64,000 nt of DNA from Chryseobacterium sp. StRB126 (GTDB taxonomy: Bacteria > Bacteroidota > Bacteroidia > Flavobacteriales > Weeksellaceae). The stretch is from contig NZ_AP014624.1 of assembly GCF_000829375.1 (NCBI RefSeq), positions 4,712,001-4,776,000 of the forward strand. The letters are read 5' to 3'. Within the stretch, counting starts at the first letter, position 1; every line of letters starts with the position of its first letter. Shown here piece by piece: positions 34,900-44,595 of the stretch. Both the position numbers and the translations under genes were made by a program. The notes under the pieces were generated by a model. That model searched no databases. It worked only from the letters and a program-made list of their open reading frames with translations, and was not told where the DNA came from.

Positions 34900-36657
34900 T
34901 TAGTTGTTGATTCTAATCTGGTAAGGCATTTCCATTTTTACCTCAGATTGTAATTTTTTGTCTGTAATCTGCTGTAAGATTTCATAGTTGGACTTCCCTA
35001 TTTTATTTTTGATAATTCTTGCAGAAACATCTTCTTCATTAAGATCTTTGAAGATCTGCTCAAATGGAGTCATTTTCTTAGGATAAGCTTCTACATAGTA
35101 AGACTTTACTCCTGCCTTCTGTGCTGCAAATTTCACAGCATCATTAAGCGTTCCCAGTTCGTCTACCAAGCCTATTTCTTTGGCACGAACACCACTCCAT
35201 ACTCTACCACCACCTACATTATCAATCTGCTCAAATGTTTTCTTTCTGTTCTGGGTAACGAAATGTACAAATCTTTTGTAAGTACCTTCTACACTTCTTG
35301 TCATCATATTTACTCCATAAGGTGTTACTCCGTTTAATCCTGAATAATACATTGAATTAGCATTGGTAGCCACCACATCTGCACGGATACCGTTCTTATT
35401 CGCAATATCTTTATAATAAGGCAATACCCCGAATACCCCGATAGAACCTGTAAGCGTACTAGGCTCAGAATAAATCTTATCTGCTGCCATCGCTACATAA
35501 TAACCACCAGAGGCTGCATAATCACCAAAAGATACTACCAGTGGTTTTTTCTTTTTCAGTTGTTGCAATTCAAATAAAATTTCATCTGAAGCATTCGCAC
35601 TTCCCCCTGGAGAGTTAATTCTGAATACTACCGCTTTCACTTTATCATCTTCCTGAAGTTTTTTAATGTATTTTACATACTTATCGGAATGAATGTCATT
35701 ATACTCGTCTCCGTTGTTAATAGAACCTGATGCATATAGTATTGCCACTTTTTCTCCTGATTTATCTTCATCAGTGAAAGAGTTGATATAATTAGTTAAA
35801 GAAACCTTATTCAGTTTTTCTTTATCCTTTACATTCAACTTTGTTTTAAGCATATCTTCATATTCTGATTTTTGGATAAGCTTATCTGCCAGCTTATATT
35901 TTAATCCCTGCTCAGGAATCATTCCGTATAGGCTATCAACAATTGTTCTGAATTGAGCAGTGTCAATTTTTCTGGACGCTGCCATTTTATAAGATGTATT
36001 TTTCCAAAGATCGTTTAACAGAGTGCTTAGCTGCTCTTTATTTTCAGGAGAAATATCATTTCTTAAAAAAGGTTCTACCGCAGATTTGAATTTACCATGA
36101 CGGATCACTTCTATACCGATACCATATTTATCTGCGAAATCTTTAAAGAATGTAACCTCAGTAGAAAGTCCTTTTAATTCTATACCTCCTGTAGGGTTAA
36201 GATAATATTTGTCTGCTACTGATCCTAAATAATAAGCAGATTGAGAAACTCCATTTCCATAAGCATATACAAACTTTCCACTTTTCTTGAAATCTTCAAT
36301 AGCATTTCTAAGATCATCAATTTGAGTGAGCCCCGCATTCAGGTCATCTGTCTCAATACTAATTCCTTTAACATTATCATCAGTTTTAGCTTTATTAATT
36401 GCCTCAAGTACATCATATAAAAGGACATTTTTATTTTGGCTGCCTAACCCAAACAAATCCATTTGTTCTTCGGTAGGACTATCTATTATATTCGTCTTTA
36501 AATTAATGGTAAGAACCGAATTCTTTTTCACTACCACAGACTTGTCACTTCCCATAGAACTAAACACAAGCATCATAATAAAAAAGACGAAAAACACAGC
36601 ACAAAGTATGATTATTGCTACTATATTTGCCAAAACATTTTTAAAGAAACTTCTCAT
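34900..36657 (-). CDS. sppA: Signal peptide peptidase SppA, 67-kDa type
   Basis: A 585-residue membrane-anchored serine protease that digests cleaved signal peptides. One N-terminal helix (about 9-33) is followed by two SppA/ClpP-like repeats. The catalytic pair is visible: Lys191 in GKFKSAVEPF in the first repeat and Ser383 in GDYAASGGYY in the second, which defines the long SppA type. RINSPGGSANASDEI near 347-361 is also conserved. It is divergent from folK with only 20 bases between start codons, so the two promoters must overlap the opposite coding regions. Confidence 0.95.
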   Translation of the reverse strand: MRSFFKNVLANIVAIIILCAVFFVFFIMMLVFSSMGSDKSVVVKKNSVLTINLKTNIIDSPTEEQMDLFGLGSQNKNVLLYDVLEAINKAKTDDNVKGISIETDDLNAGLTQIDDLRNAIEDFKKSGKFVYAYGNGVSQSAYYLGSVADKYYLNPTGGIELKGLSTEVTFFKDFADKYGIGIEVIRHGKFKSAVEPFLRNDISPENKEQLSTLLNDLWKNTSYKMAASRKIDTAQFRTIVDSLYGMIPEQGLKYKLADKLIQKSEYEDMLKTKLNVKDKEKLNKVSLTNYINSFTDEDKSGEKVAILYASGSINNGDEYNDIHSDKYVKYIKKLQEDDKVKAVVFRINSPGGSANASDEILFELQQLKKKKPLVVSFGDYAASGGYYVAMAADKIYSEPSTLTGSIGVFGVLPYYKDIANKNGIRADVVATNANSMYYSGLNGVTPYGVNMMTRSVEGTYKRFVHFVTQNRKKTFEQIDNVGGGRVWSGVRAKEIGLVDELGTLNDAVKFAAQKAGVKSYYVEAYPKKMTPFEQIFKDLNEEDVSARIIKNKIGKSNYEILQQITDKKLQSEVKMEMPYQIRINN

Positions 36658-36677
36658 AAATCAATCAATTTTCCAAT

Positions 36678-37094
36678 ATGTCGCAGCAAAAGGTAGTTTT
36701 GTTACTAGGAAGTAACCTTGGAGAGCAAAAAAAAAATATAGAGCTTGCTTTACAGAAAATAAGTGATGCCGGAAATAAAATTTCACAGATAAGCGAATTT
36801 TTGATGTCTGATCCCGTAGAATTTGTCAGTTCTAATATTTTTTGTAATATTGCAGCAATAATATTCACGCATCTTTCACCAATTCAACTGCTTGATTGTA
36901 TTAAAAACATTGAAGCTGAAATGGGAAGAATTAATGATTCAAAAGCATCAGGTGGTTACACAGACAGGGTAATAGATATTGATATCATTAAGTATAATGA
37001 ATTGAATTTTACATCAGAAAGATTAGAAATCCCTCATAAAAAACATCTTTTTGAAAGGGATTTTTCCAGAGTATTATTAAAAGATTTTATTTAA
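36678..37094 (+). CDS. folK: 2-amino-4-hydroxy-6-hydroxymethyldihydropteridine pyrophosphokinase
   Basis: A 138-residue cytoplasmic enzyme of folate synthesis that pyrophosphorylates 6-hydroxymethyl-7,8-dihydropterin. The N-terminus VVLLLGSNLGEQKKNIELAL and the segment GGYTDRVIDIDIIKYNELNF match HPPK; the usual GPRxxDLDIL signature is seen in the variant form GYTDRVIDIDII. The C-terminal IPHKKHLFERDFSRVLL is typical. It is followed 17 bases later by the first of the OmpA paralogues. Confidence 0.93.
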   Translation: MSQQKVVLLLGSNLGEQKKNIELALQKISDAGNKISQISEFLMSDPVEFVSSNIFCNIAAIIFTHLSPIQLLDCIKNIEAEMGRINDSKASGGYTDRVIDIDIIKYNELNFTSERLEIPHKKHLFERDFSRVLLKDFI

Positions 37095-37111
37095 AACATA
37101 AAACATATTGT

Positions 37112-38197
37112 ATGAAATTAGGTTTATTATTATTGGCTACAACCTTGCCAATTGCTGCTTTCGCACAAAGTAGCACTACTACAGTAAACTCTTCTACTGA
37201 GTATCCTAATACATTCTCTTCAGGCTCCGCTAACGTACAACCTTTTGACAATAAAGCAAGACGCTTCAGAGATTGGTCTATTTCAGTGGGAGGAGGTGCA
37301 GCATTTATGGTTCATTCTGACCTTAAATCTCTTCGTAAAGATAAAACCAACTGGGGGTACAATGCTTACGTAAGTATTGACAAACAAATCTCCCACACTT
37401 TTGGTTTAAGCTTAATCTATACCAAAGGAGAAACTAAGCAGACAGGACAACTATCAGGTGCTGCGGGTGCAGCTGCAGGAGTTGCAACAGCAACAACCCA
37501 ATTTGACCAGTTAGCTTTAATGGGAGACATTAACTTCTCTAATCTATTAAGAAGAGTTGATAACCATTCTCCTTACAGATGGGCTTTCCACGGATATATG
37601 GGTATTGGGCTTCAGGCATTCAGAACGTCATTACATGACAATAATGAAAACAGATGGAGTGATAATCCAAAAAGAATTCCTTCATTTGTTAGACAGCCTT
37701 TGGATATTGGTTCTGTATACTATCAGGGAGGTTTAGGACTTAAATATAATGTTTCAAAACTTATTGATGTTGAAGCAAGAACCATGTACATCGTTAGTGG
37801 TGATGACGAATTTGATGGCGGTGGTCCTGCTTACACAGAGTATAACATGCTTAATAAGAGAAAATCTGATAATGCATGGACTGTAAGTTTAGGGGTATCT
37901 TTCAAATTAGGGAAACATCTTTCTCATTTAGCTTGGCATGACCCACTTCAGGAAGCATACTATAAAACCAGCGTTTTAGAAAATGCAACTACAGATCTTG
38001 TAGTTTGTGAAAAAGGAGATGCTGATAATGACGGAGTATGTGATGATTGGGACAGACAGCTTGATACTCCTGCAGGAGCAAGAGTAGATGGTGCCGGTGT
38101 AGCTTTAGACATGGATCTTGATGGTGTTATCGACCTTTATGATAAATGTGTAACTGTTCCAGGACCTGTTGAAAACAACGGTTGTCCAATCAAATAA
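37112..38197 (+). CDS. OmpA-like barrel paralogue 1, without the OmpA C-domain
   Basis: A 361-residue outer-membrane protein with signal peptide MKLGLLLLATTLPIAAFAQ. The barrel (about 50-285) shares YPNTFSSGSANV, DWSISVGGGAAF, INFSNLLRRVDNHSPYRWA and GDDEFDGGG with the next two genes. It ends with thrombospondin-type-3 calcium repeats (DADNDGVCDDWDRQLDTPAG, DLDGVIDLYDKC) and stops at NNGCPIK, exactly where the other two continue into a peptidoglycan-binding domain. It may therefore be a barrel not tied to the cell wall, or a truncated copy. There is no frameshift remnant after the stop in the 42 bases before the next gene. Confidence 0.88.
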   Translation: MKLGLLLLATTLPIAAFAQSSTTTVNSSTEYPNTFSSGSANVQPFDNKARRFRDWSISVGGGAAFMVHSDLKSLRKDKTNWGYNAYVSIDKQISHTFGLSLIYTKGETKQTGQLSGAAGAAAGVATATTQFDQLALMGDINFSNLLRRVDNHSPYRWAFHGYMGIGLQAFRTSLHDNNENRWSDNPKRIPSFVRQPLDIGSVYYQGGLGLKYNVSKLIDVEARTMYIVSGDDEFDGGGPAYTEYNMLNKRKSDNAWTVSLGVSFKLGKHLSHLAWHDPLQEAYYKTSVLENATTDLVVCEKGDADNDGVCDDWDRQLDTPAGARVDGAGVALDMDLDGVIDLYDKCVTVPGPVENNGCPIK

Positions 38198-38239
38198 TAC
38201 AGAAAGTTTTTTCAAAAAAATTAAAATAAATAATACACG

Positions 38240-39763
38240 ATGAAATTAAGTTTAGCAATCGTTGCTTTAGCATTGGCAATCCCTACAGCCAGCTATGCAC
38301 AAGATTCAGCAGCAGCAACAGACGGAAAGTATCCTAATACTTTTTCATCCGGTTCTGCCAATGTTTCTCCATTCACCAATCAGTCAAAAAGATTTAACGA
38401 CTGGTCTATTTCAGTAGGAGCTGGAGTTCCGCTACTTCAATCAGCGGATTTAACTTCTATCAAAAATGGTAATGGTAAGAACCTTTTTGGATACTCAGCT
38501 TATGTAAGTATTGATAAAGCGATTACCCATGCATTCGGGATCAACTTACAATATGACAGAGGTGAAACAAGACAAGGATGGTTCAATACTAAAGACGCTG
38601 CCCCTGACGCTGCTGCGGTAGGAGCTAGAACTCAGTATGACGCAATCTCCCTTTTAGGAGATATCAACTTCTCTAACCTTTTGAGAAGAGTTGATAACCA
38701 CTCTCCTTACAGATGGGCTCTTCACGGATATGCAGGTATTGGTACCATTGCCTACAGAGCTTATCAGAAAACAAGTAAGGGACAAACATTAGCCACTGAA
38801 ATTAAACCATTCCAGTTAGGGTCAATGTTTATGCAGGCTGGTGCAGGTCTTAAATTCAAAATAAACAGAAGAATCGACCTTGAAGGTAGATTAATGTATG
38901 TAGTTACCGGTGATGATGAATTCGATGGTGGAGGTATGGCATACAGCGACATCAACAAACGTTCAGAGCAGGTTTCTGATAACTTCTTCAACGCAACTCT
39001 AGGTCTTTCTTTCAAGTTAGGAAAGCACGAATCTCACTTGATGTGGCATGACCCGCTTCAGGAAATCTATTACAAACTAGATGTTTTGGCTAATAAAAAT
39101 CAGGATATTGAAGTATGTAAAAAAGGTGATGCTGATAACGACGGAGTATGTGACGATTGGGACAGACAGCTTGACACTCCTGCAGGAGCAAGAGTGGACG
39201 GTGCCGGTGTTGCTCTTGACACAGACTTAGATGGTGTTATTGACCTTTACGATAAGTGTGTAACAGTTCCTGGACCTGTGGAAAACCACGGTTGTCCTGT
39301 AAAAAAAGACAATAATCAAACTGCTGTAGAAGTAGAAAGAACCCTTAAGGATATCTACTTTAATTTTAACAAAGCTACCATCAGACCAGAATCTAACAGT
39401 AAATTAGACCTTGCGGCTTCAATTATCAAAGAGAACGGAGGAAACTACTTACTAACAGGTCATACTGATATTAAAGGAAATGCAGCATACAACCTAAGAT
39501 TATCTAAAGAAAGAGCTGCTGCTGTAGTAGGGGCTCTGGAAAACAGAGGTGTTAATGAAAGTGTGCTAAAATCAAAAGGCGTAGGTTCTGCAGAAGCTAC
39601 AATCCCAGCTTCAGCTTCAGATGCTGAAAGATTAGCAGACAGAAAAGTTACGGTAAGATTTATAGAAAGCTCAGAATGGAATTCTATTAAAAAGAAAGAC
39701 TATGAAGATGCTCCTGTAAAAAAACCAGTGAAAAAAGCTCCGGCTAAGAAAAAGAAAAAGTAA
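38240..39763 (+). CDS. OmpA-family protein, paralogue 2 (Lys-rich tail)
   Basis: A 507-residue outer-membrane protein: signal MKLSLAIVALALAIPTASYA, barrel (about 45-280), TSP3 calcium repeats (about 290-345) and a C-terminal OmpA domain (about 360-480). The domain has IYFNFNKATIRPESNSKLDL and HTDIKGNAAYNLRLSKERAA, including the Asp and Arg that bind diaminopimelate. The final 30 residues (DAPVKKPVKKAPAKKKKK) are strongly basic. It probably anchors the outer membrane to peptidoglycan. From residue 28 to about 345 it is nearly identical to paralogue 3. Confidence 0.93.
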   Translation: MKLSLAIVALALAIPTASYAQDSAAATDGKYPNTFSSGSANVSPFTNQSKRFNDWSISVGAGVPLLQSADLTSIKNGNGKNLFGYSAYVSIDKAITHAFGINLQYDRGETRQGWFNTKDAAPDAAAVGARTQYDAISLLGDINFSNLLRRVDNHSPYRWALHGYAGIGTIAYRAYQKTSKGQTLATEIKPFQLGSMFMQAGAGLKFKINRRIDLEGRLMYVVTGDDEFDGGGMAYSDINKRSEQVSDNFFNATLGLSFKLGKHESHLMWHDPLQEIYYKLDVLANKNQDIEVCKKGDADNDGVCDDWDRQLDTPAGARVDGAGVALDTDLDGVIDLYDKCVTVPGPVENHGCPVKKDNNQTAVEVERTLKDIYFNFNKATIRPESNSKLDLAASIIKENGGNYLLTGHTDIKGNAAYNLRLSKERAAAVVGALENRGVNESVLKSKGVGSAEATIPASASDAERLADRKVTVRFIESSEWNSIKKKDYEDAPVKKPVKKAPAKKKKK

Positions 39764-39778
39764 TTTCTTATACAATAC

Positions 39779-39820
39779 ATAAACCGAAAAGAATTGTTCT
39801 TTTCGGTTTATTTTTTTTCT
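39779..39820 (+). terminator. Terminator after OmpA paralogue 2
   Basis: AAACCGAAAAGAA / TTCTTTTCGGTTT stem with three-base loop, then a run of eight T. Confidence 0.9.
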
Positions 39821-39975
39821 ATTACGACTTTTTTTACATACCTTTATATCATTTTCCGGGCAATAAGTACAGAATCATTAAGATATATTTATTATTGTTT
39901 TGAAAAAAATAATATAAAAATCACTTTTTAGCGTAAAAAATCATTTAAAATAACTTAACTAAAAAAAATAACACT

Positions 39976-41412
39976 ATGAAATTAAGTTTAGCAATTGCTG
40001 CTTTAGCATTGGCGATTCCTACAGCCAGCTATGCACAAGACTCAACGGCAGTTTCAAAAGGAGAGTATCCCAATACGTTCTCGTCTGGGTCTGCCAACGT
40101 TTCCCCATTTACCAACCAGTCAAAAAGATTTAACGACTGGTCTATTTCTGCGGGGGTTGGAGTTCCACTACTTCAATCAGCAGATTTAACCTCTATCAAA
40201 AATGGTAATGGTAAGAATCTTTTTGGATACTCAGCTTATGTAAGTATTGATAAAGCGATTACCCATGCATTCGGGATCAACTTACAATATGACAGAGGTG
40301 AAACAAGACAAGGATGGTTCAATACCAAAGACGCTGCCCCTGACGCTGCTGCGGTAGGAGCTAGAACTCAGTATGACGCAATCTCCCTTTTAGGAGATAT
40401 CAACTTCTCTAACCTTTTGAGAAGAGTTGATAACCACTCTCCTTACAGATGGGCTCTTCACGGATATGCAGGTATTGGTACCATTGCCTACAGAGCTTAT
40501 CAGAAAACAAGTAAGGGACAAACATTAGCCACTGAAATTAAACCATTCCAGTTAGGGTCAATGTTTATGCAGGCTGGTGCAGGTCTTAAATTCAAAATAA
40601 ACAGAAGAATCGACCTTGAAGGTAGATTAATGTATGTAGTTACCGGTGATGATGAATTCGATGGTGGAGGTATGGCATACAGCGACATCAACAAACGTTC
40701 AGAGCAGGTTTCTGATAACTTCTTCAACGCAACTTTAGGTCTTTCTGTAAAATTAGGAAAACACGAATCTCACTTGATGTGGCATGACCCGCTTCAGGAA
40801 ATCTATTACAAACTAGATGTTTTGGCTAACAAAAATCAGGATATCGAAGTATGTAAAAAAGGTGATGCTGATAACGACGGAGTATGTGACGATTGGGACA
40901 GACAGCTTGATACTCCTGCAGGAGCAAGAGTGGACGGTGCCGGTGTTGCTCTTGACACAGACTTAGATGGTGTTATCGACCTTTACGATAAGTGTGTAAC
41001 AGTTCCTGGACCTGTGGAAAACAACGGTTGTCCAACTACCACTACAGGACCGGTAGTAGAAACAGAAACTAAATTAGAAGGAATTGAGTTTGATTTAAAT
41101 TCTGACAGAATTTTACCTTCAAACACTCCTATCCTAAATAACGCTGTAAACTACATCAATTCTTCAAACGGTGCTTACAATGTTATAGGTGCTACCGACA
41201 CAAGAGGTACTGATGCTTACAACCAAAAATTATCTCAAAGAAGAGCAAACAACGTTAAGAGTTATCTACTCAAAAACGGAGTTCAATCTGGTAAATTAAA
41301 CGCTATAGGTAAAGGTGAAAAAGACCTTAAATATCCTGAATGCGAACCAGCAACGAAGTGCCCTGAGTGGAAAAACAGAGCCAACAGAAGAGTATACTTC
41401 GAAGCTAAATAA
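39976..41412 (+). CDS. OmpA-family protein, paralogue 3
   Basis: A 478-residue outer-membrane protein with the same signal, barrel and TSP3 repeats as paralogue 2. Its OmpA domain is clearly different (IEFDLNSDRILPSNTPILNN, ATDTRGTDAYNQKLSQRRAN, ending KNRANRRVYFEAK) and contains a Cys pair (CEPATKC). The peptidoglycan-binding Asp and Arg are kept. There is no basic tail. It has its own upstream region of about 155 AT-rich bases after a terminator, so it is separately transcribed. Near-identity with paralogue 2 stops at the TSP3/OmpA boundary, which suggests gene conversion. Confidence 0.93.
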   Translation: MKLSLAIAALALAIPTASYAQDSTAVSKGEYPNTFSSGSANVSPFTNQSKRFNDWSISAGVGVPLLQSADLTSIKNGNGKNLFGYSAYVSIDKAITHAFGINLQYDRGETRQGWFNTKDAAPDAAAVGARTQYDAISLLGDINFSNLLRRVDNHSPYRWALHGYAGIGTIAYRAYQKTSKGQTLATEIKPFQLGSMFMQAGAGLKFKINRRIDLEGRLMYVVTGDDEFDGGGMAYSDINKRSEQVSDNFFNATLGLSVKLGKHESHLMWHDPLQEIYYKLDVLANKNQDIEVCKKGDADNDGVCDDWDRQLDTPAGARVDGAGVALDTDLDGVIDLYDKCVTVPGPVENNGCPTTTTGPVVETETKLEGIEFDLNSDRILPSNTPILNNAVNYINSSNGAYNVIGATDTRGTDAYNQKLSQRRANNVKSYLLKNGVQSGKLNAIGKGEKDLKYPECEPATKCPEWKNRANRRVYFEAK

Positions 41413-41433
41413 TAAACATATTAATTTATTATA

Positions 41434-41463
41434 TAAAAGTCACGCATTGCGTGGCTTTTTTTG
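41434..41463 (+). terminator. Terminator after OmpA paralogue 3
   Basis: GTCACGC / GCGTGGC hairpin with loop ATT followed by seven T. Confidence 0.85.
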
Positions 41464-41490
41464 TCCTAATACTTTCCTTATTTTTACAAC

Positions 41491-43398
41491 ATGATTTCTC
41501 CACAGGATTTTCAAAAGCTAAAATATGATACTCTTAAGTATTTCTGGGGCTACACCGACTTCAGGGATTCTCAAGAAGAAATTATCAATGCGGTTATCAA
41601 TGAAAAAGATACGCTGGTACTGCTCCCTACAGGTGCCGGAAAATCATTGTGTTATCAGCTTCCCGCTTTATTGAAAGAAGGAACCTGTCTGGTCATTTCA
41701 CCACTACTAGCTTTAATGAAAGACCAAGTAAATCAACTTAAATTCCGCGGTATAGAAGCAGAATACCTGTCGTCCGAATTAGATGAATATGATGCAGAAA
41801 CTATTTACAGCCGCTGTAAAGAAGGGCTTACCAAACTGCTTTATGTATCTCCGGAAAGATTAACTAATACTCAGTTTCTTCAGAACATCGAAGAAATTCA
41901 GCTATCATTTATTGCCGTTGATGAGGCTCATTGTATTTCTGAATGGGGACAGGATTTTCGTCCAAGTTATCAGAATATCAAAGGATTCAGAAGTAACAAT
42001 CCTGAAATCCCGTGTCTGGCACTTACGGCCACAGCAACGCCAAAGGTTCTGAAAGAGATCAAGAATAAGCTTGAACTAAGAAATCCTGCTGTATTCCAGA
42101 AAAGTTTTAAAAGGGATAATATCAAAATCTTTACAGAAGAAGTTTCCGATAAATTCCAACGTGTTCTGGATATTTTAAAATACAATACAGATTCCGGGAT
42201 TGTATATGTAAGAACCAGAAAAGAAGCTGAATTGCTTTCAGAATTCTTAAAGAAAAATCAACTGAAAAATGTAGATTATTATCACGCCGGTTTAACAACA
42301 AAGGAAAAAAACACAAGACAAAATACCTGGAACAATAGTGACAATCAGGTCCTAATTTCCACCAATGCCTTTGGAATGGGTATTGACAAAGATAATGTGC
42401 GTTTTGTACTCCACTACTCGCCTGCTGCTTCACTTGAAAATTATTATCAGGAAATAGGAAGGGCAGGAAGAGATGGCAAGGAAAGTTTTGCATTTATGCT
42501 GTGGAATAAACAGGAGCTTTTGAACTTCGATCAAATTCTCAAAAACCAAATTCCCAACAAAGCAGAATTTTTAAAGATCATCAGTTACCTCTATTCTATT
42601 TTTCAGGTAGCAGAATTTGAATTACCTGAGAAAACATTTCAGTTGAATACCGTGGGAATCCAAAATTTCACCAGATTATCAAAAGCCAAGATTAATAATG
42701 TCCTTAATTTCCTGCATAACCAGGAAATCGTTTATTACAATGACAATAAGAGCCTATCATCTTTGGAACTTTTTATTAAATCTGATGAAATAGATCAGCT
42801 GCCACAAAAAGATGCCTATTTCATAGAACTTCTACTCCGTACCATGTCCGGAATCACTACACATAAAGTAATGTTCAGTGAGCTACAGGTCAGCAATAAA
42901 ATTCAGATAAGCATTCCATTAATTAAAGAACGTTTAAAAGAACTTCAAAAGAAAAATTATCTTGAATACATAGACGGAGCATTATCCAGTATTAAATTTC
43001 TGAAGCCCCGTGATGAAAGAGCTGTTAGTAGCGCTTATTGGAAGCTTTTTGAACACATCCAACGAAACAAGATTCAAAAATGGGAAGAAATTAAATTCTA
43101 TGTAGAAGATAAGGATTATTGCAAAATGAAACTTATTCTGGCTTATTTCGGCGAAAAAAATTCAAAAAACTGTGGCCAGTGTTCTGTATGTGAAAAGAAT
43201 AAACAATCTATTTTCGGAAAAAATATTTCCCAGCAGATTATCAACTTATTAACAAAAAAATCAGCAACCATTGAAGAACTTTCTGTACAGCTAAGTTATC
43301 ATTCCAAGGAAAGCATTCTGGAAAATTTAATTTTTCTATTGGACTCCGGAAAAGTAAAAATGCTGAATTTTAGGACGTATGCACTTAATCATGAGTAA
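41491..43398 (+). CDS. recQ: ATP-dependent DNA helicase RecQ
   Basis: A 635-residue superfamily 2 helicase for recombination and fork repair. Motif I is LLPTGAGKSLCYQLP near 45-59, the DEAH box VDEAHCISEWGQDFRPSY near 143-160, TATATPKVLKEI near 179-190, and motif VI QEIGRAGRDGKESFAF near 320-335. A zinc-binding cluster (YCKMKLILAYFGEKN then CGQCSVC near 550-565) marks the RQC region. At 635 residues it is shorter than RecQ forms that carry a complete HRDC domain. A TATTTTTA box only six bases before the ATG hints at a very short leader. Confidence 0.94.
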   Translation: MISPQDFQKLKYDTLKYFWGYTDFRDSQEEIINAVINEKDTLVLLPTGAGKSLCYQLPALLKEGTCLVISPLLALMKDQVNQLKFRGIEAEYLSSELDEYDAETIYSRCKEGLTKLLYVSPERLTNTQFLQNIEEIQLSFIAVDEAHCISEWGQDFRPSYQNIKGFRSNNPEIPCLALTATATPKVLKEIKNKLELRNPAVFQKSFKRDNIKIFTEEVSDKFQRVLDILKYNTDSGIVYVRTRKEAELLSEFLKKNQLKNVDYYHAGLTTKEKNTRQNTWNNSDNQVLISTNAFGMGIDKDNVRFVLHYSPAASLENYYQEIGRAGRDGKESFAFMLWNKQELLNFDQILKNQIPNKAEFLKIISYLYSIFQVAEFELPEKTFQLNTVGIQNFTRLSKAKINNVLNFLHNQEIVYYNDNKSLSSLELFIKSDEIDQLPQKDAYFIELLLRTMSGITTHKVMFSELQVSNKIQISIPLIKERLKELQKKNYLEYIDGALSSIKFLKPRDERAVSSAYWKLFEHIQRNKIQKWEEIKFYVEDKDYCKMKLILAYFGEKNSKNCGQCSVCEKNKQSIFGKNISQQIINLLTKKSATIEELSVQLSYHSKESILENLIFLLDSGKVKMLNFRTYALNHE

Positions 43399-43519
43399 TG
43401 GGCAATAATAAACATAGTCTGGAAAGAAGGTATAATGTAATCATTATTAAATCATCCTATCTCTAAAAATTCTCCCACTCTCCAGACTTAAACTCCCTCT
43501 GACTCTCGGATCAAAAACT

Positions 43520-43527
43520 TATCTTTG
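43520..43527 (+). promoter_or_regulatory. -7 promoter box of fmt, possible leaderless transcript
   Basis: TATCTTTG ends four bases before the fmt ATG. With usual spacing, transcription would start at or next to the start codon. Confidence 0.5.
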
Positions 43528-43531
43528 CAGT

Positions 43532-44476
43532 ATGAAATCATTGAAAGTCGTTTTTTTAGGTACTCCTGAGTTTGCAAAAACTTCTTTGGAGGCTATTCAT
43601 CAATCTCATCATCAGGTTGTAGGGGTGGTAACGGTTGCAGATAAAGCAAGCGGACGTGGTCAGAAAATCAACCAATCACCTGTAAAAGTATATGCTTCAG
43701 AAAATAATATTCCTGTTTTTCAACCTGAAAAATTAAGAAACCCAGAATTTTTAGAGGAACTTAGAAACCTGGATGCAGATGTTTTTGTAGTGGTAGCCTT
43801 CAGAATGATGCCGAAAATTCTTTTTGAGATGCCGAAAATGGGCACCTTCAACCTTCATGCATCTCTTCTTCCTGATTATAGAGGGGCTGCTCCCATCAAC
43901 TACGCAGTTATTAATGGCGAAGAAAAAACAGGAGCTACAACTTTCTTTATTAATGAAAAAATTGATGAAGGAAATATTCTTCTTCAGGAGGAACTTGGAA
44001 TCTTACCTGATGAAAATGCAGGTGGCCTTCATGACAGGCTGATGGAAATGGGTTCAAAATTAGTAGTAAGAACATTGGATGGATTGGCTGAAAATACTAT
44101 TGAAGAAAAACCTCAGCTACAGGTAGAACACCCAAAAAACGCGTATAAAATATTTAAAGAAGATACCAGAATTAACTGGATAGCGCCATCCAAAACAATA
44201 CATCAGTTCATTCTGGGAATGTCGCCTTATCCCGCAGCCTTCACCGTTTTAAAAATTGGAGCAGAAGAAAAAGGATTAAAAATATTTAGTGGAAAATTTG
44301 AAATCTCCAATCACGGTAAACCAGCGGGGACTTTGGAAATTTCAAAAAATGAATTCAAAATTTACACTCAGGATGGAGCGTATTTCCCACAGGAACTTCA
44401 GTTGGAAGGTAAGAAAAGAATGAGCGTAAAGGACTTTCTGAATGGTTTCAGAAACTTTGATGAAATAACTTTATAA
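43532..44476 (+). CDS. fmt: Methionyl-tRNA formyltransferase
   Basis: A 314-residue enzyme that formylates initiator Met-tRNA using 10-formyl-tetrahydrofolate. The Rossmann domain holds VFLGTPEFAKTSLEAI near 6-21 and the catalytic region NLHASLLPDYRGAAPINYAV near 108-127 (Asn-His and Asp site), followed by GATTFFINEKIDEGNILLQE. A C-terminal OB-like domain follows from about 210 (RINWIAPSKTIHQFILGMSP). Monocistronic with a strong terminator. Confidence 0.97.
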   Translation: MKSLKVVFLGTPEFAKTSLEAIHQSHHQVVGVVTVADKASGRGQKINQSPVKVYASENNIPVFQPEKLRNPEFLEELRNLDADVFVVVAFRMMPKILFEMPKMGTFNLHASLLPDYRGAAPINYAVINGEEKTGATTFFINEKIDEGNILLQEELGILPDENAGGLHDRLMEMGSKLVVRTLDGLAENTIEEKPQLQVEHPKNAYKIFKEDTRINWIAPSKTIHQFILGMSPYPAAFTVLKIGAEEKGLKIFSGKFEISNHGKPAGTLEISKNEFKIYTQDGAYFPQELQLEGKKRMSVKDFLNGFRNFDEITL

Positions 44477-44502
44477 TTCAGTATACAACTGGATTTTAAC
44501 CA

Positions 44503-44543
44503 TAAAAAAAGTCACAACAGATCTTTTTGTTGTGACTTTTTTT
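44503..44543. terminator. Bidirectional terminator between fmt and the Crp-family gene
   Basis: AAAAAGTCACAACA / TTGTTGTGACTTTTT stem flanked by A and T runs. Confidence 0.9.
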
Positions 44544-44595
44544 GTTGCTTTCTTTTTAAATAAGGCTATTGTTAGACAGGAAACTATTGTCCCCA

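Noticed and set aside
42131..42493. 120-residue minus-strand frame inside recQ
   Set aside because: Antisense to the conserved RecQ helicase motifs; composition not protein-like.
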